Part shown: in pieces, positions 18,113 through 27,515 of the stretch
How positions within the stretch are numbered: position 1 is the stretch's first letter
Layout: the number at the start of each line of letters is the position of its first letter
Source: JAAYDI01 sp052034005
GTDB taxonomy: Bacteria > Planctomycetota > Planctomycetia > Pirellulales > Pirellulaceae
Length of the DNA stretch: 64,000 nt
Assembly (NCBI GenBank): GCA_052034005.1
Contig: JBPOJB010000018.1
Location: 1 to 64,000 of the forward strand
Reading direction: 5' to 3'
Position numbers and translations under genes: made by a program
Notes under the pieces: model-generated
The model's database searches: none
What the model was told of the DNA's origin: nothing
The model's input: only the letters and a program-made list of their open reading frames with translations

Positions 18113-19135
18113 ATGGCTTCAGCACCACGAATTCGGCATGGTCGCCGCGGCCTGACGTTGGTCGAACTGCTGATGGTGATCGTCGTCATCACGATCCTGA
18201 TGGCGGTGGCCATCCCGCTGGTCCGGCCGGCGTTCCAGGACCGGTACATGCGAGAAGCCGCCCGGCAGGTGGATTCCTACCTGTATGGCGCGGCCACGCG
18301 GGCGTTGGAAATCGGCCGGCCGGTCGGGGTGTGGATCGAGCGGCTGAACAGCACCGAGTTGGGTTCGCGGTCCGCCGTCCGGCTGTACATCGCCGACACG
18401 CCTCCCGCCTTCACGGGCACCGTCCTGGGTGCGCGGGTGAGCGTATTGCCCACCGGCGTGCTGCAATTCAAGGAGGTGAGCGATGAAGCGATCCTCCGGA
18501 CGATCACCGCGCCCGGCGAGCGGTTCACGATCAAGTTCGATTACCAGGGCCACGACTACCCCGGGCTGTGTACCCCGGCTCATAGCTTCGAGATTGAGAT
18601 CCCACTGGGAGTCCCGCCCGGGGCCGAGGCGGCCGGACCGGGCGTCCCCTATGAGATCACGCTGAGCCCGACGCGCTCGGCGGTAGCGCCGCTGCAGCTA
18701 CCGGCCGATAGTGTCATCGACCTGTCACTGTCGGGCATGGGGCCGGGCGGCCGGGAGTTCGACTCGGGGGGCGTGCCCCCCTTCAACACCGCGCCGGTGG
18801 TCATCATGTTCGCGCCCAGCGGGCGGGTGGACCACGTCTACCTCGGCGGCCAGCCGATCCGGCCGTTCGCTCCCATCCACCTGCTGATCGGGCGTCGCGG
18901 TCGCGTGGTCAATCCGCTGACGACGGATGTTTCGGATCCCCAGCGGGCGAACCTGGCCGACCCCACCTGCCTCTGGGTCACGATTTCAGAACGTACCGGC
19001 GCGATTGTCACGGCCGACAATCGGGACACATCCTACATCGCTCCCGCCACGCTCCCGCCTCCCTACGATCCAACGGTGCGGCTCCGAGCAGCGCGGGGCC
19101 TGGCTCGATCCTCGGCGCAGAAGGGAGGGCGGTGA
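18113..19135 (+). CDS. Pseudopilin 3 (GspH/FimT-like)
   Basis: A 340-aa protein with the prepilin helix LTLVELLMVIVVITILMAVAIPL preceded by RRG. The following IPLVRPAFQDRYMREAARQVDSYL resembles the start of GspH/FimT minor pseudopilins. The beta-rich C-terminal domain is not recognised and is larger than in classical GspH (about 170 aa). It begins three bases after the previous stop and its TGA overlaps the next gene's start (TGATG). As a minor pseudopilin it would be expected near the filament tip. Confidence 0.82.
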   Translation: MASAPRIRHGRRGLTLVELLMVIVVITILMAVAIPLVRPAFQDRYMREAARQVDSYLYGAATRALEIGRPVGVWIERLNSTELGSRSAVRLYIADTPPAFTGTVLGARVSVLPTGVLQFKEVSDEAILRTITAPGERFTIKFDYQGHDYPGLCTPAHSFEIEIPLGVPPGAEAAGPGVPYEITLSPTRSAVAPLQLPADSVIDLSLSGMGPGGREFDSGGVPPFNTAPVVIMFAPSGRVDHVYLGGQPIRPFAPIHLLIGRRGRVVNPLTTDVSDPQRANLADPTCLWVTISERTGAIVTADNRDTSYIAPATLPPPYDPTVRLRAARGLARSSAQKGGR

Positions 19136-20346
19136 TGCGGAACGTACTGTCACGCACGAGTGCCTGCCGGCGGGCGGTTTCCTACCGAGCCCGGCGCAGC
19201 GCGCCTTCCGGGGTGAGCCTGCTGGAAGTGATGTTTTCGATCGGCGTGGCCATGATCGGCCTGGTCGGCGTCGCCGCGCTGTTGCCGCTCGCCGGCGTGC
19301 AGACGAACAAGGGCGAGCGGGCCAATACGGCCGCCCGGCTGGGGGCCGATGCGGTCCGCGACTTCCAAGTGCGCTCGATGGGCAACCCAGCCACGTGGCG
19401 GTGGTATGACCCGTCCGGCAACCAGTTTCGGCCGCCGACATGGACGGAGCTGGCCGACGGGCTCTCCTTCTGCCTCGATCCGCGTTTCGTGGCACAGGGC
19501 GCCGTCGCGCCGGCCGATCACTCGCACCGCAACGGGTTCCCCTATATCGACGATCTGTACGGACCCAGCGTGATTCTCTCGATGCCGCGTATCACGCTCT
19601 CGCCCAGCCCGGCGTCCGCGGCCACCGACTTCATGGATCGGCTGCAGGCCGACCAGCTCTTCCGGAGCGGCGACAGCCTGTCCTTCGACCTGCCCGCCGA
19701 TCGCACGCTTGGACCGCGCCAGGTCTTCAGCCGTGCACCGAATCCCAGCGCACTCCCACCCGAACAGCGAACGCCGCTGCGCCGCAGCACCTCGGGCGCG
19801 TACTCGTGGATGGCTACGCTCGTCCCGCGGCTCGATCGGGTGGGTAACCTGACGGACGAATACACCCTCTCGGTGGTCGTCTTCTGGCGGCGGGTGATCG
19901 ACCCGACCCTGACCAACGAGAACGTGGCAAGCGAACGCGTGGTGCATGTGGCCACTTTACCCAGCGGCGTTCCCGCGTTTTACAGCGGCCAGCCCGCCAT
20001 CGGCGGCGGGGATGTCCGGCTCGCCGCGCGGCGAAACGCGCCCGGCGACCTGCTGCTGCGCGCAGGCGACTGGGTGATGCTGTCCGGACAGAAGCAGCGG
20101 ACGGGGACCCTCCGGGACATCCTCGTCCACAAGTGGTACCGGGTGGTGAATGCCGGTGAAGAAGAGCCGCTGGAAATCCCGGCCGGATCCGGCAACTGGT
20201 TCCGGGATGTGACACTTGTCGGACCCGACTGGGACTGGCAGGGGCTGGCGCCTGGGACGCGCACCCAGGTCACGATCGTGCGCGGGGTGGTGACGGTGCT
20301 GGAGAAGACGATTCGACTGGAAACATCCTCGCTGTGGACCAATTGA
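19135..20346 (+). CDS. Pseudopilin 4 (GspI/J-like)
   Basis: A 403-aa protein with a long basic leader (about 25 residues) before a prepilin helix (VSLLEVMFSIGVAMIGLVGVAALLPLA). The SLLEVM form and the following QTNKGERANTAARLGADAV fit minor pseudopilins of the GspI or GspJ type, but the rest is unfamiliar. The ATG at 19135 is favoured over the GTG at 19132 because AGGGAGG is ideally spaced before it. The gene is followed after 61 bases by the very large GspK-like gene. Confidence 0.8.
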   Translation: MRNVLSRTSACRRAVSYRARRSAPSGVSLLEVMFSIGVAMIGLVGVAALLPLAGVQTNKGERANTAARLGADAVRDFQVRSMGNPATWRWYDPSGNQFRPPTWTELADGLSFCLDPRFVAQGAVAPADHSHRNGFPYIDDLYGPSVILSMPRITLSPSPASAATDFMDRLQADQLFRSGDSLSFDLPADRTLGPRQVFSRAPNPSALPPEQRTPLRRSTSGAYSWMATLVPRLDRVGNLTDEYTLSVVVFWRRVIDPTLTNENVASERVVHVATLPSGVPAFYSGQPAIGGGDVRLAARRNAPGDLLLRAGDWVMLSGQKQRTGTLRDILVHKWYRVVNAGEEEPLEIPAGSGNWFRDVTLVGPDWDWQGLAPGTRTQVTIVRGVVTVLEKTIRLETSSLWTN

Positions 20347-20407
20347 TTGACCTGCGGATGGGAATCGCTGCTTTTCCAGCGGTCGGTCTGCTCAGGAGAA
20401 CAAGAAG

Positions 20408-23400
20408 ATGGCTCGACGATCCAAACCACGTCGCGGCGTTGTGCTGCTGATCGTCCTCATCCTGTTGACCCTGCTGGTCGTCACCGGCCTGACATACGCG
20501 ATCCTAGCCGGCCATTTCCGGCGGATTTCGGAGGCCCGTGAGCGCAGCCACCGGTACGGAGACCCGCCTGCGTCGGTAATCGATCGGGCCGTTTATCAGC
20601 TCGTGCGCGACACGAACGACGCGGCTTCGGTCATTCGCGGGCAAAGTCTGCTGCGCGACCTGTACGGCGAGTCGCTGCGCGGTCGGCAGTTGGGTGGCGC
20701 TCTGTTCACGGGCGGGGCGAGCGCAGGCGAAGGCCAGTTCCTGGAGTTCGTGGCGCAACTGGCGCTCGACGACGACGACCCTCCCTTTGGACCGGTCGAA
20801 CTGGATGAAGTCCCCCAGAGCATGCGGACGGACGGGTTCCTCAACGGGTGCGTGCTCACGTTCATCACGGGTCCGTTGCAGAACCTGAGTTCGCGAATCG
20901 TGTGGTACCACATGGATGCCACCAACCCCGCCAGGATCACGTTCCAGTTCCGCGTGCTCGTGCCTCCTCGCGACGACCCGAACATCGCCGCATCGGGCAA
21001 CGAGGATCTGTTCGTGCTGAACGGCCGCGCGTTCTCGGGAACGGGCGCCGGGTATGATGGCGATGTGTCGAGCCCGCAATATGGCCAGCTCGGGCGGGTC
21101 GAGATGATCAACGGACAGCCGATTCCGCAGGCGCTGCTCCCGAATCGGTTCAACGAGCCGTCGGCCGATACGTTCCGCGAATACCTGCAAGGCGGCCTGA
21201 ACGAGAGCTATGACGCGCCCGACTATCAGAACCTGTTCCTGGCGGCGCTCGTGCCGGACCCGCTCAATCCCAGCCAAGTGCGGGTCCTGCCCAGTTTTCA
21301 CCAACCCGCGTTGGTCAATTACTGGGCCAACCACAGTTCGGGCCTCTGGAACCCCACGAGCCCCGGCTATCTGGACTTCCGCCGCCGAGTCGTGTTTCGA
21401 CCGATGCCCTGGGACCATCCGAATTTCGACGGGAGCAACCCGGCGTTTGCGGGTAATCTGACGGATGACGACCTGACCAGGGCCCTCATCCACGGTCCTT
21501 GGGACGTGGATTGCGATGGGGACGGAACGGCGGACGCGGTTTGGTTGGACTTGGGGTTCCCGATGCAGACCGACCCTTCGGGACGGCGCTACAAGCCTCT
21601 GTTTGCGATTCTCTGCACCGACCTGGACAGCCGGCTGAACCTGAACGTCCACGGCAACCTCTCGCAGGTCGCCGCACTGGCGCCGGCGACGCAAACCGAG
21701 CCGGTGCCGGTGTCGCTGCCGACGTTGGCGGGCGCCCCCATCTCCTCCAACACGTTGCCGGCCGGCCAGGGCTACGGGCCGCCGGAGGTCTTCCTGGGGT
21801 CCGTGTTGAGCAGCGTGAACGAACTGCAGTGGCTGATGCAGGGCAACGCCGCGCGGGGGATCCCTGGCCGTTACGGATGGGACGGGGTGCCGGGCGATCT
21901 CGGCATCCAGACGTTGGCGCTGCTGAAGTTGTTGGACTACCCGCCCGCCTGGCCGGCCGGGTCGCCGACGAACTTCTTCCTGGCGACGACGCCGCTCTCG
22001 GCGTTTTCCAGCCCGTATGACTTGCGCGGCGAGTTCGTGTTCGGCCTGGATTATCGCGGGCAGCCGGTATATGAGCGTTCGACCGAGACGAATCTGTTGC
22101 TCAACAGCCCGTATGAAATGAATGTCTCGCTCAACGCGCCCCGGGGCGTGACCAACTCGCCGGCGGCCGACATGCCGTTCTCACTGGCGGAACTGGAGCG
22201 CTTGTTGCGGTGGCATGACGTAGATGCCCTGAGCTTGCCGGATCGGCTCTGCTCGCTGATCGACACCTTCCGCAATGACCCCTCCGCGCGGCGCACCGTG
22301 ACCACCGACAGCTTCGACATTCCCGGGCCGAGCATCCAACCCTGGCCGGAACTGCGGCACGAATATGCCGCGGCGGGCGTGGATCACCCGCGGCACATCG
22401 TGGACCTGTTGCGCGCGCGGCTGATCGACGCACGGGGGCTGTCTTCGCAGTTGAACGACTTGAATGTCATCGCGCAGCTCAACAACGACATCGTCGCGCT
22501 GTTGATGCCCGACATGGTCATGGGTTTGCCGATGGATCTGAATCGTCCGTTCGGCAACGGCCAGGATGATCCGAGCCCGGTGACAGGCACGCGCAACGGA
22601 GTGGTCGACGACCACGGCGTCGGCGTCGGGGATTTCCGGGGCGAGGACGCGACGAACGAAGTCTATTTGGGCGGGATCCCATTCGATCATGACAACGACG
22701 GCGTGATCGGGACGGCGGACACGAGCGCGTTCCGTGCTCGGCATCTGTTTGCGAAGCGACTCTACGTCCTGATGATGGCCATCAAGCCGCGTGGCGTGGA
22801 GATCGACTTTGACGGCGATCCGACGAACAACAGCGCACTGGAGACTGCCTACGGCATCGCCCAATGGGCTATCAACGTCGTAGACTTCCGCGACGCTGAT
22901 TCGATCTGCACGCCGTTCGAGTTCGACATCGATCCGTTCAATGATAACCGGGCCACGAACCGCGATTTCGCAACCTACGGGTGGGATGTGGACGGCGTGT
23001 TGGGCACAGCCGACGACGCGCTGCCCGAGCGCGGGCTGGTATGGGGCTGCGAGCGGCCCGAACTGCTGCTGAGCGAGGTGATCGCGATGCATCAGCGCCG
23101 CACGGAGGACCTGTCCGCCGGCGGCGGCACGACTACGAGTCCCACCACGCCCGACGAGGATTTCGATCAGCGGTTGCGGCCGAGGGGTTCGTTCTTCGTG
23201 GAGATCTACAACCCCTGGGCGGGCGACGCGCGGAATCCGGGTGAGTTCTACCATGATCAGGTCACCGGCACCTGGTCGCCCGGGGTGATGCTCAACCAGG
23301 TGACCGAAGGACCGACCGTCCGGTATCCGGTCTGGCGGCTGGCCATCGCCAAAGGCGTGAACCGGGATCTGGATCCCGACCATTGGGATCTCACCCAGCG

Positions 23401-25462
23401 CCTGCCCGAGAACGATATTGAACGCCTGGTGTATTTCACTCCGTTCGCCGGCCCGGCCACGGGCAGCCAGCTGGCGTACTACACCGATCTGCCCGTGGCG
23501 CCCATTCTCCCCGGCCGCTATGCAGTCGTCGGTTCCGCCGGTCAGACCGTGGACGAGACGGGCAGTCCGCTGGACCTGAACAATAACGGCGTGCCGGATT
23601 ACGTCACGACACTCGGGCGACTCCACTCAGCCATCGAGGACGGGGCGGGTGGACTGAATTACGCGGGCACCCGCCGGATCGTCCTGGAACCGAGCCTGAA
23701 CGTGAATGAGCATCAGGCCCAGGTACTGGAGAATCAGGCCGCCATTCCCGAGCCCCTGCCTCCCGACATCCAGCCGGCCGTCGGAATCGTCATCAACCTG
23801 CCGTCGTCACTCAACGTGACCGAGCCCATCACCGGCTACCCGCTGACCGGACCGGGCGGCGAGGTCTGGAACCCCACCCTGGCGGACTTTGAAGGCGCGT
23901 ACGACCCGCCGCTGGACACGCCGCTGGACACGGAACCGGAACTGGTTGAAGACAAGACGACCAACGACTACTGCATGGTGCACCTGCAGCGGCTGGCCAA
24001 TCCGGTGCTGCCGTACGACCCGGTCCTGAACCCGTACCTGACAATCGATTCGATGTCCTGCGATCTGTGTGCATTCAACGGCGTGACGTCGGACATCGAC
24101 CCGAAAGCGGGCGACGGCAGCAACCTGCGGATGACGACGCGCGAGCGGGGTCGGAACCTGGCGGCCACCGAGTATCGCGCGCTGTGGAAGCACGAACCGG
24201 GCGAGTCGGAAGGCGGAAAGCCGTCTCCCAACAGCGTCCGCGAGGCGACACCGTTGCATCACCAGGACCAGGTCCTGACTCATTCGTTCGGGTTCCTGAA
24301 CCAGCCCTATCATCCGTACTACACGACAGCTGCCGCATATCCGGTCCCGGACGCGATCCTGAACCGGCCCAACGATTTCTATCTCGGCGCGCCGGCGATC
24401 ATCGACCCCACCCATCCGCCGTTCCCCTGGCTGACCTGGAACAACCGACCGTTCGTGAGCCAGTACGAGTTGATGCTGGTGCCGAAATCACGCTCTTCGC
24501 GTCTGCTTTACGAGTACTCGATCGAGCCACTCGACGGCTCGGCCTACGCTCCCGAATCGCCCGGCCGCTACAGCCACTTGCTGAACTTCTTCGAGACCAG
24601 CGACAGCGCTCCGCCCGCCGCTAATGCCGGCAACTTCTATCGACTCTTCGACTTGACCCGGGTGCCGTCGCGGTTCGTGGATACCGATCTGTACTTGAAC
24701 CCGAACATCTTCGCGGGCAACGTGACGCCCGCCGCGCAATTCCTGCATCCCCCCTTCAACCGGATCTCCCACTACCGAGATCCCGGCAAGATCAACTTGA
24801 ACACCATTTTCGACGAGCGGATCTGGTACGGACTGCTGGCAGGCCATACCGGGCCGAGCTGGCAGTGGCAGGAATTTGTCACAACACGCCGCGGATACGG
24901 CTCGCGCTCCGGCAACATCCTCCAGCCGGACTCGAATTGCCCGACCTACTTCGCCAATCCGCTGCGGGCGGTCGGCGCCGCGCAGCTCGTGCCGACCACG
25001 ACCTCCCATCAACTCAATCGCCTGGAAGTGGAAAGCACACTGCTGCGCAGCAGCGAGACCGGCTATAAGCCCAATGCGGCCGACCTGTCGCATCCCCGGT
25101 GGGAGAACCCGCCGACGGCGCCGCATGACCAGCACTACAACAACTCGGACCGGAACCCCTACTTCCGCTATCAAGGCCTCGCCCGGATCGGGAACCTGGT
25201 CACGTCCCGCTCGAACGTGTATGCCGTGTGGATCACGATGGGATATTTCGAGGTCGAGCCGAGCCCCGATGCGAATACGCTGGCGGGACTCCGCATCCAC
25301 CCCGACGGGTACCGGCTCGGCCGGGAACTGGGCTCCGATACGGGCAACGTCAAACGCCACCGCGCGTTCTATATCATCGATCGCAGCATCCCGGTCGCGT
25401 TCGAACCGGGTGAGAACCATAACGTGGACCGCGCCATCGTGCTGCGGCGGTTCATCGAGTGA
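20408..25462 (+). CDS. Giant GspK-like pilus tip protein (1684 aa)
   Basis: A 1684-aa protein with a GspK-type N-terminus: RRGVVLLIVLILLTLLVVTGLTYAIL, which lacks the usual Glu5, as in GspK and PilX. GspK is the minor pseudopilin that caps the tip and is normally about 300-350 aa, so this is roughly five times longer. Calcium-loop-like motifs occur at DVDCDGDGTAD (366-376), DHDNDGVIG (760-768), DVDGVLGTADD (about 860) and DLNNNGVPD (about 1056). Further GspK-like features are AINVVDFRDADS and PELLLSE. Many Pro, Asn and Tyr residues and long loops suggest an extended extracellular protein. It ends the pseudopilin run; a strong hairpin follows 108 bases downstream. I infer a tip or adhesin role; no enzymatic motif is visible. 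Confidence 0.75.
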   Translation: MARRSKPRRGVVLLIVLILLTLLVVTGLTYAILAGHFRRISEARERSHRYGDPPASVIDRAVYQLVRDTNDAASVIRGQSLLRDLYGESLRGRQLGGALFTGGASAGEGQFLEFVAQLALDDDDPPFGPVELDEVPQSMRTDGFLNGCVLTFITGPLQNLSSRIVWYHMDATNPARITFQFRVLVPPRDDPNIAASGNEDLFVLNGRAFSGTGAGYDGDVSSPQYGQLGRVEMINGQPIPQALLPNRFNEPSADTFREYLQGGLNESYDAPDYQNLFLAALVPDPLNPSQVRVLPSFHQPALVNYWANHSSGLWNPTSPGYLDFRRRVVFRPMPWDHPNFDGSNPAFAGNLTDDDLTRALIHGPWDVDCDGDGTADAVWLDLGFPMQTDPSGRRYKPLFAILCTDLDSRLNLNVHGNLSQVAALAPATQTEPVPVSLPTLAGAPISSNTLPAGQGYGPPEVFLGSVLSSVNELQWLMQGNAARGIPGRYGWDGVPGDLGIQTLALLKLLDYPPAWPAGSPTNFFLATTPLSAFSSPYDLRGEFVFGLDYRGQPVYERSTETNLLLNSPYEMNVSLNAPRGVTNSPAADMPFSLAELERLLRWHDVDALSLPDRLCSLIDTFRNDPSARRTVTTDSFDIPGPSIQPWPELRHEYAAAGVDHPRHIVDLLRARLIDARGLSSQLNDLNVIAQLNNDIVALLMPDMVMGLPMDLNRPFGNGQDDPSPVTGTRNGVVDDHGVGVGDFRGEDATNEVYLGGIPFDHDNDGVIGTADTSAFRARHLFAKRLYVLMMAIKPRGVEIDFDGDPTNNSALETAYGIAQWAINVVDFRDADSICTPFEFDIDPFNDNRATNRDFATYGWDVDGVLGTADDALPERGLVWGCERPELLLSEVIAMHQRRTEDLSAGGGTTTSPTTPDEDFDQRLRPRGSFFVEIYNPWAGDARNPGEFYHDQVTGTWSPGVMLNQVTEGPTVRYPVWRLAIAKGVNRDLDPDHWDLTQRLPENDIERLVYFTPFAGPATGSQLAYYTDLPVAPILPGRYAVVGSAGQTVDETGSPLDLNNNGVPDYVTTLGRLHSAIEDGAGGLNYAGTRRIVLEPSLNVNEHQAQVLENQAAIPEPLPPDIQPAVGIVINLPSSLNVTEPITGYPLTGPGGEVWNPTLADFEGAYDPPLDTPLDTEPELVEDKTTNDYCMVHLQRLANPVLPYDPVLNPYLTIDSMSCDLCAFNGVTSDIDPKAGDGSNLRMTTRERGRNLAATEYRALWKHEPGESEGGKPSPNSVREATPLHHQDQVLTHSFGFLNQPYHPYYTTAAAYPVPDAILNRPNDFYLGAPAIIDPTHPPFPWLTWNNRPFVSQYELMLVPKSRSSRLLYEYSIEPLDGSAYAPESPGRYSHLLNFFETSDSAPPAANAGNFYRLFDLTRVPSRFVDTDLYLNPNIFAGNVTPAAQFLHPPFNRISHYRDPGKINLNTIFDERIWYGLLAGHTGPSWQWQEFVTTRRGYGSRSGNILQPDSNCPTYFANPLRAVGAAQLVPTTTSHQLNRLEVESTLLRSSETGYKPNAADLSHPRWENPPTAPHDQHYNNSDRNPYFRYQGLARIGNLVTSRSNVYAVWITMGYFEVEPSPDANTLAGLRIHPDGYRLGRELGSDTGNVKRHRAFYIIDRSIPVAFEPGENHNVDRAIVLRRFIE

Positions 25463-25569
25463 GCGCTGAGCGGGGCGTCGAGCGGGCGGTGCCACCGGCG
25501 CCGCCAGCGCGGCGGGGACGGCGAAATCCAATCAGGGTCACCAGGCCATTTGAAGCGAACGCAAGTGAA

Positions 25570-25617
25570 GGCGCTCCCCTCGGCACCGCCTGTGCGCTGA
25601 GGGGAGCGCCGGGCATT
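25570..25617. terminator. Strong hairpin after the pilus-like locus
   Basis: GGCGCTCCCCTC (25570-25581) and GAGGGGAGCGCC (25599-25610) are perfect 12-bp arms around 17 bases, followed by GGGCATTTT. It lies between the end of the giant gene and the convergent thioesterase gene, so it may terminate both. The T-run is short. The rest of the gap 25463-25799 holds no recognisable gene. Confidence 0.6.
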
Positions 25618-25799
25618 TTGGCTCCCGGGCTCGCCGCGGCTGCCAAGCTCCTGCCGGCGGGCGGGACGGCCCTGTTGGCGGACAGTGTGTACGCCATGTC
25701 ACGCGACTCGGAACGGCACGCGGATAACCCGCCATCCCGCAACCCCGGGCCCGGCGGCGGGGACGCCCCGAAGCCGGCCGCATCCGCAGCCCGTGGTGC

Positions 25800-26192
25800 C
25801 TACCGAGCCGCCGTCGCCAGCTGGTCCGCCAAGGAATCGGGAATGGCGGTCACGCGGCCGTCGGGTGTCAGGCACACGACCGTGACCCGGGCCGATGCAA
25901 GGATCGCCTGATCGGCACAGCGTATGACATCCTGGTCAAGCGTGAAGCGGACACGGCGCGTCTGGACCGGTCGGACCGTGACCTCCACTTCATCACCCAG
26001 CAGGGCCGGCTTGAGATAATCGATCTCCACGCGGGCCACGGCGAACACCACGCCCTCTTGCAGATAGAACGTCACGGGTGTGCCCATTTCCGCGAGCCAA
26101 TCGCAGCGCGCCATCTCCAGCCAACGCAGATAGTTCGCGTAGTACACGACACCGCCCGCATCGGTGTCGGCGTAATAGACGCGGATCCTCAT
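25800..26192 (-). CDS. Acyl-CoA thioesterase, YbgC/4HBT family
   Basis: A 130-aa hot-dog-fold thioesterase. The YbgC signature is present near the N-terminus (YYADTDAGGVVYYANYLRWLE), with Asp11 aligning to the catalytic Asp of YbgC, and DYLKPALLGDEVEV further on. Members hydrolyse short acyl-CoA thioesters, or sit with the Tol-Pal genes, but no tol or pal gene is adjacent here, so the substrate is open. GAGGGAG lies six bases before the ATG at 26192. It has its own promoter-like sequence and a leader with a 9-bp inverted repeat. Confidence 0.88.
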   Translation of the reverse strand: MRIRVYYADTDAGGVVYYANYLRWLEMARCDWLAEMGTPVTFYLQEGVVFAVARVEIDYLKPALLGDEVEVTVRPVQTRRVRFTLDQDVIRCADQAILASARVTVVCLTPDGRVTAIPDSLADQLATAAR

Positions 26193-26221
26193 GTGGACTC
26201 CCTCAGCATGACCTGGTTGCG

Positions 26222-26267
26222 AACGAATCGCCCTGCGACGGCTCCGGCCTGGAATCCGCGATTCGTT
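26222..26267 (-). promoter_or_regulatory. Inverted repeat in the thioesterase leader
   Basis: AACGAATCG (26222-26230) and CGATTCGTT (26259-26267) are exact 9-bp complements 28 bases apart. With the promoter proposed at 26274-26302 the transcript would start at about the outer edge of this stem, placing a hairpin at its 5' end. Confidence 0.45.
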
Positions 26268-26273
26268 GGCCCT

Positions 26274-26302
26274 ATTCTATGAGCCGCTGTGAGGCATGCC
26301 TA
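26274..26302 (-). promoter_or_regulatory. Candidate promoter of the thioesterase gene
   Basis: On the minus strand TAGGCA (26302-26297) is followed after 17 bases by TAGAAT (26279-26274). The rest of the 26193-26569 gap is GC-rich and holds no gene that I can support. Confidence 0.45.
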
Positions 26303-26541
26303 GGGCGTGCTCGTTCCGCCGCGCCGGCAGAGTCCGCGGCACCGGGCACTGCCCGAGCGCGTGGCGCGCGGGCGTCACTTTCCGCACAACTGGCGCAACC
26401 AGCCCTCATCACACCAACGGCCCGCGGCGGCCGAATCCGCTGCCGCCGGGCGGCGGCGCATTCAAGGGGCACCGCGGCCGGCTCCGAAGTTAGGTAAGAG
26501 TATCGGCACTCGGGTGGCACATCACCCGGGCCTGACCGGCT

Positions 26542-26565
26542 GTGAGTGAGTGAGTGAGTGAGTGA
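26542..26565 (+). repeat. Tetranucleotide repeat (GTGA)6 at the CPBP gene start
   Basis: Six uninterrupted GTGA units end five bases before the ATG at 26570. The repeat supplies in-frame GTG codons and Shine-Dalgarno-like GTGAGG, so a change in copy number would shift spacing and alternative starts. Confidence 0.9.
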
Positions 26566-26569
26566 GGCG

Positions 26570-27325
26570 ATGGCGTCGATTCCTGTAGCGGAACGCGGCG
26601 AGGGTTCATTGCGGGCCTATGCCCGGGAGTCCGCGCGGCCGCTGGTGAGCATGGCGTTCATCGCCCCGCTACTGGTTCTGTATGAACTGACGGGTATCGT
26701 GTTGGGCCCTCATGCGCTGCGGAACGGAGCCGATACGTGGCTGCGGCGCATGCTGGAATCGATCGGGTTCGGCCAGTACTTCCTGCTGCCGATCCTCACG
26801 TGCGGCATCCTGTTCGCGTGGCACCACATCCGACGCGATTCCTGGCGTCTGCAAGGCGGCGTGCTGACCACGATGGCCCTCGAGTCGACGCTGCTGGCGT
26901 TCGTCCTATTCGCGTTGGCCCACGTGCAGCGCACGTTGTGCGCGCCCTTGACGGCGGCCATGACGGGCACGGCCGCCACGGCGGAAATGCTGGCGACCGC
27001 CAGCCGCCTGATCGGGTACTGCGGCGCGGGGATCTACGAGGAACTGCTGTTCCGCTTGATGATGTTGCCGGCCATCGCCGCCGTGTTCAAGTCGACCGGC
27101 TTCACGTGGCGTGCCAGCTGGTGCTGGGCGATCGTCGCGACCAGCCTCCTGTTCTCCGCCGCGCACTACCACGCGTTCGCCAACAGCGGCTACGCCTTCG
27201 ACTGGTACAGTTTCTCCTTCCGTTTCATGGCCGGGCTGTTCTTTTCCGGACTGTTCGTCTTGCGCGGATTCGGCATCGCCGTGGGCGCACACGCGATGTA
27301 CGATGTGCTCGTCGAGATCATCTGA
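26570..27325 (+). CDS. CPBP family intramembrane metalloprotease homologue
   Basis: A 251-aa polytopic membrane protein with about six or seven hydrophobic segments. The three CPBP (Abi/Rce1-like) motifs are visible: EELLFRLMM, the His of FSAAHYH, and the HAMYD near the C-terminus. The family includes prenyl-protein endoproteases and bacteriocin-immunity proteins; the substrate here is unknown. The ATG at 26570 is chosen, but an in-frame GTG at 26558 inside the (GTGA)6 repeat could also be used. It is alone in its transcription unit, between a divergent thioesterase gene and a DUF2617 gene with its own promoter. Confidence 0.85.
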   Translation: MASIPVAERGEGSLRAYARESARPLVSMAFIAPLLVLYELTGIVLGPHALRNGADTWLRRMLESIGFGQYFLLPILTCGILFAWHHIRRDSWRLQGGVLTTMALESTLLAFVLFALAHVQRTLCAPLTAAMTGTAATAEMLATASRLIGYCGAGIYEELLFRLMMLPAIAAVFKSTGFTWRASWCWAIVATSLLFSAAHYHAFANSGYAFDWYSFSFRFMAGLFFSGLFVLRGFGIAVGAHAMYDVLVEII

Positions 27326-27424
27326 ACCGTTGTCACCCGATGACTGCTAGCGGTTCGTGGAGCTTGTCTCCGGCGTTTGTCAAGCCCCACTGCGCATGCC
27401 ATCGGCACAACAGAAAAAGTGGCT

Positions 27425-27453
27425 TTGTTGTGGCCCGGTGATCTGTCTATAAT
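27425..27453 (+). promoter_or_regulatory. Sigma70-type promoter upstream of the DUF2617 gene
   Basis: TTGTTG (27425-27430) and a perfect TATAAT (27448-27453) are separated by exactly 17 bases, about 60 bases before the GTG start at 27516. It is one of the best promoter matches in the window. Confidence 0.6.
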
Positions 27454-27515
27454 GCGACGCATTCATCATTCGTTCCGCTGTCAATTATTCACAACACGCT
27501 GGGGGATTCGTCATC

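Noticed and set aside
25459..25911. A 150-codon plus-strand frame after the giant pilus protein
   Set aside because: It runs through a perfect terminator-like hairpin and antisense to the thioesterase end, and has no domain character.
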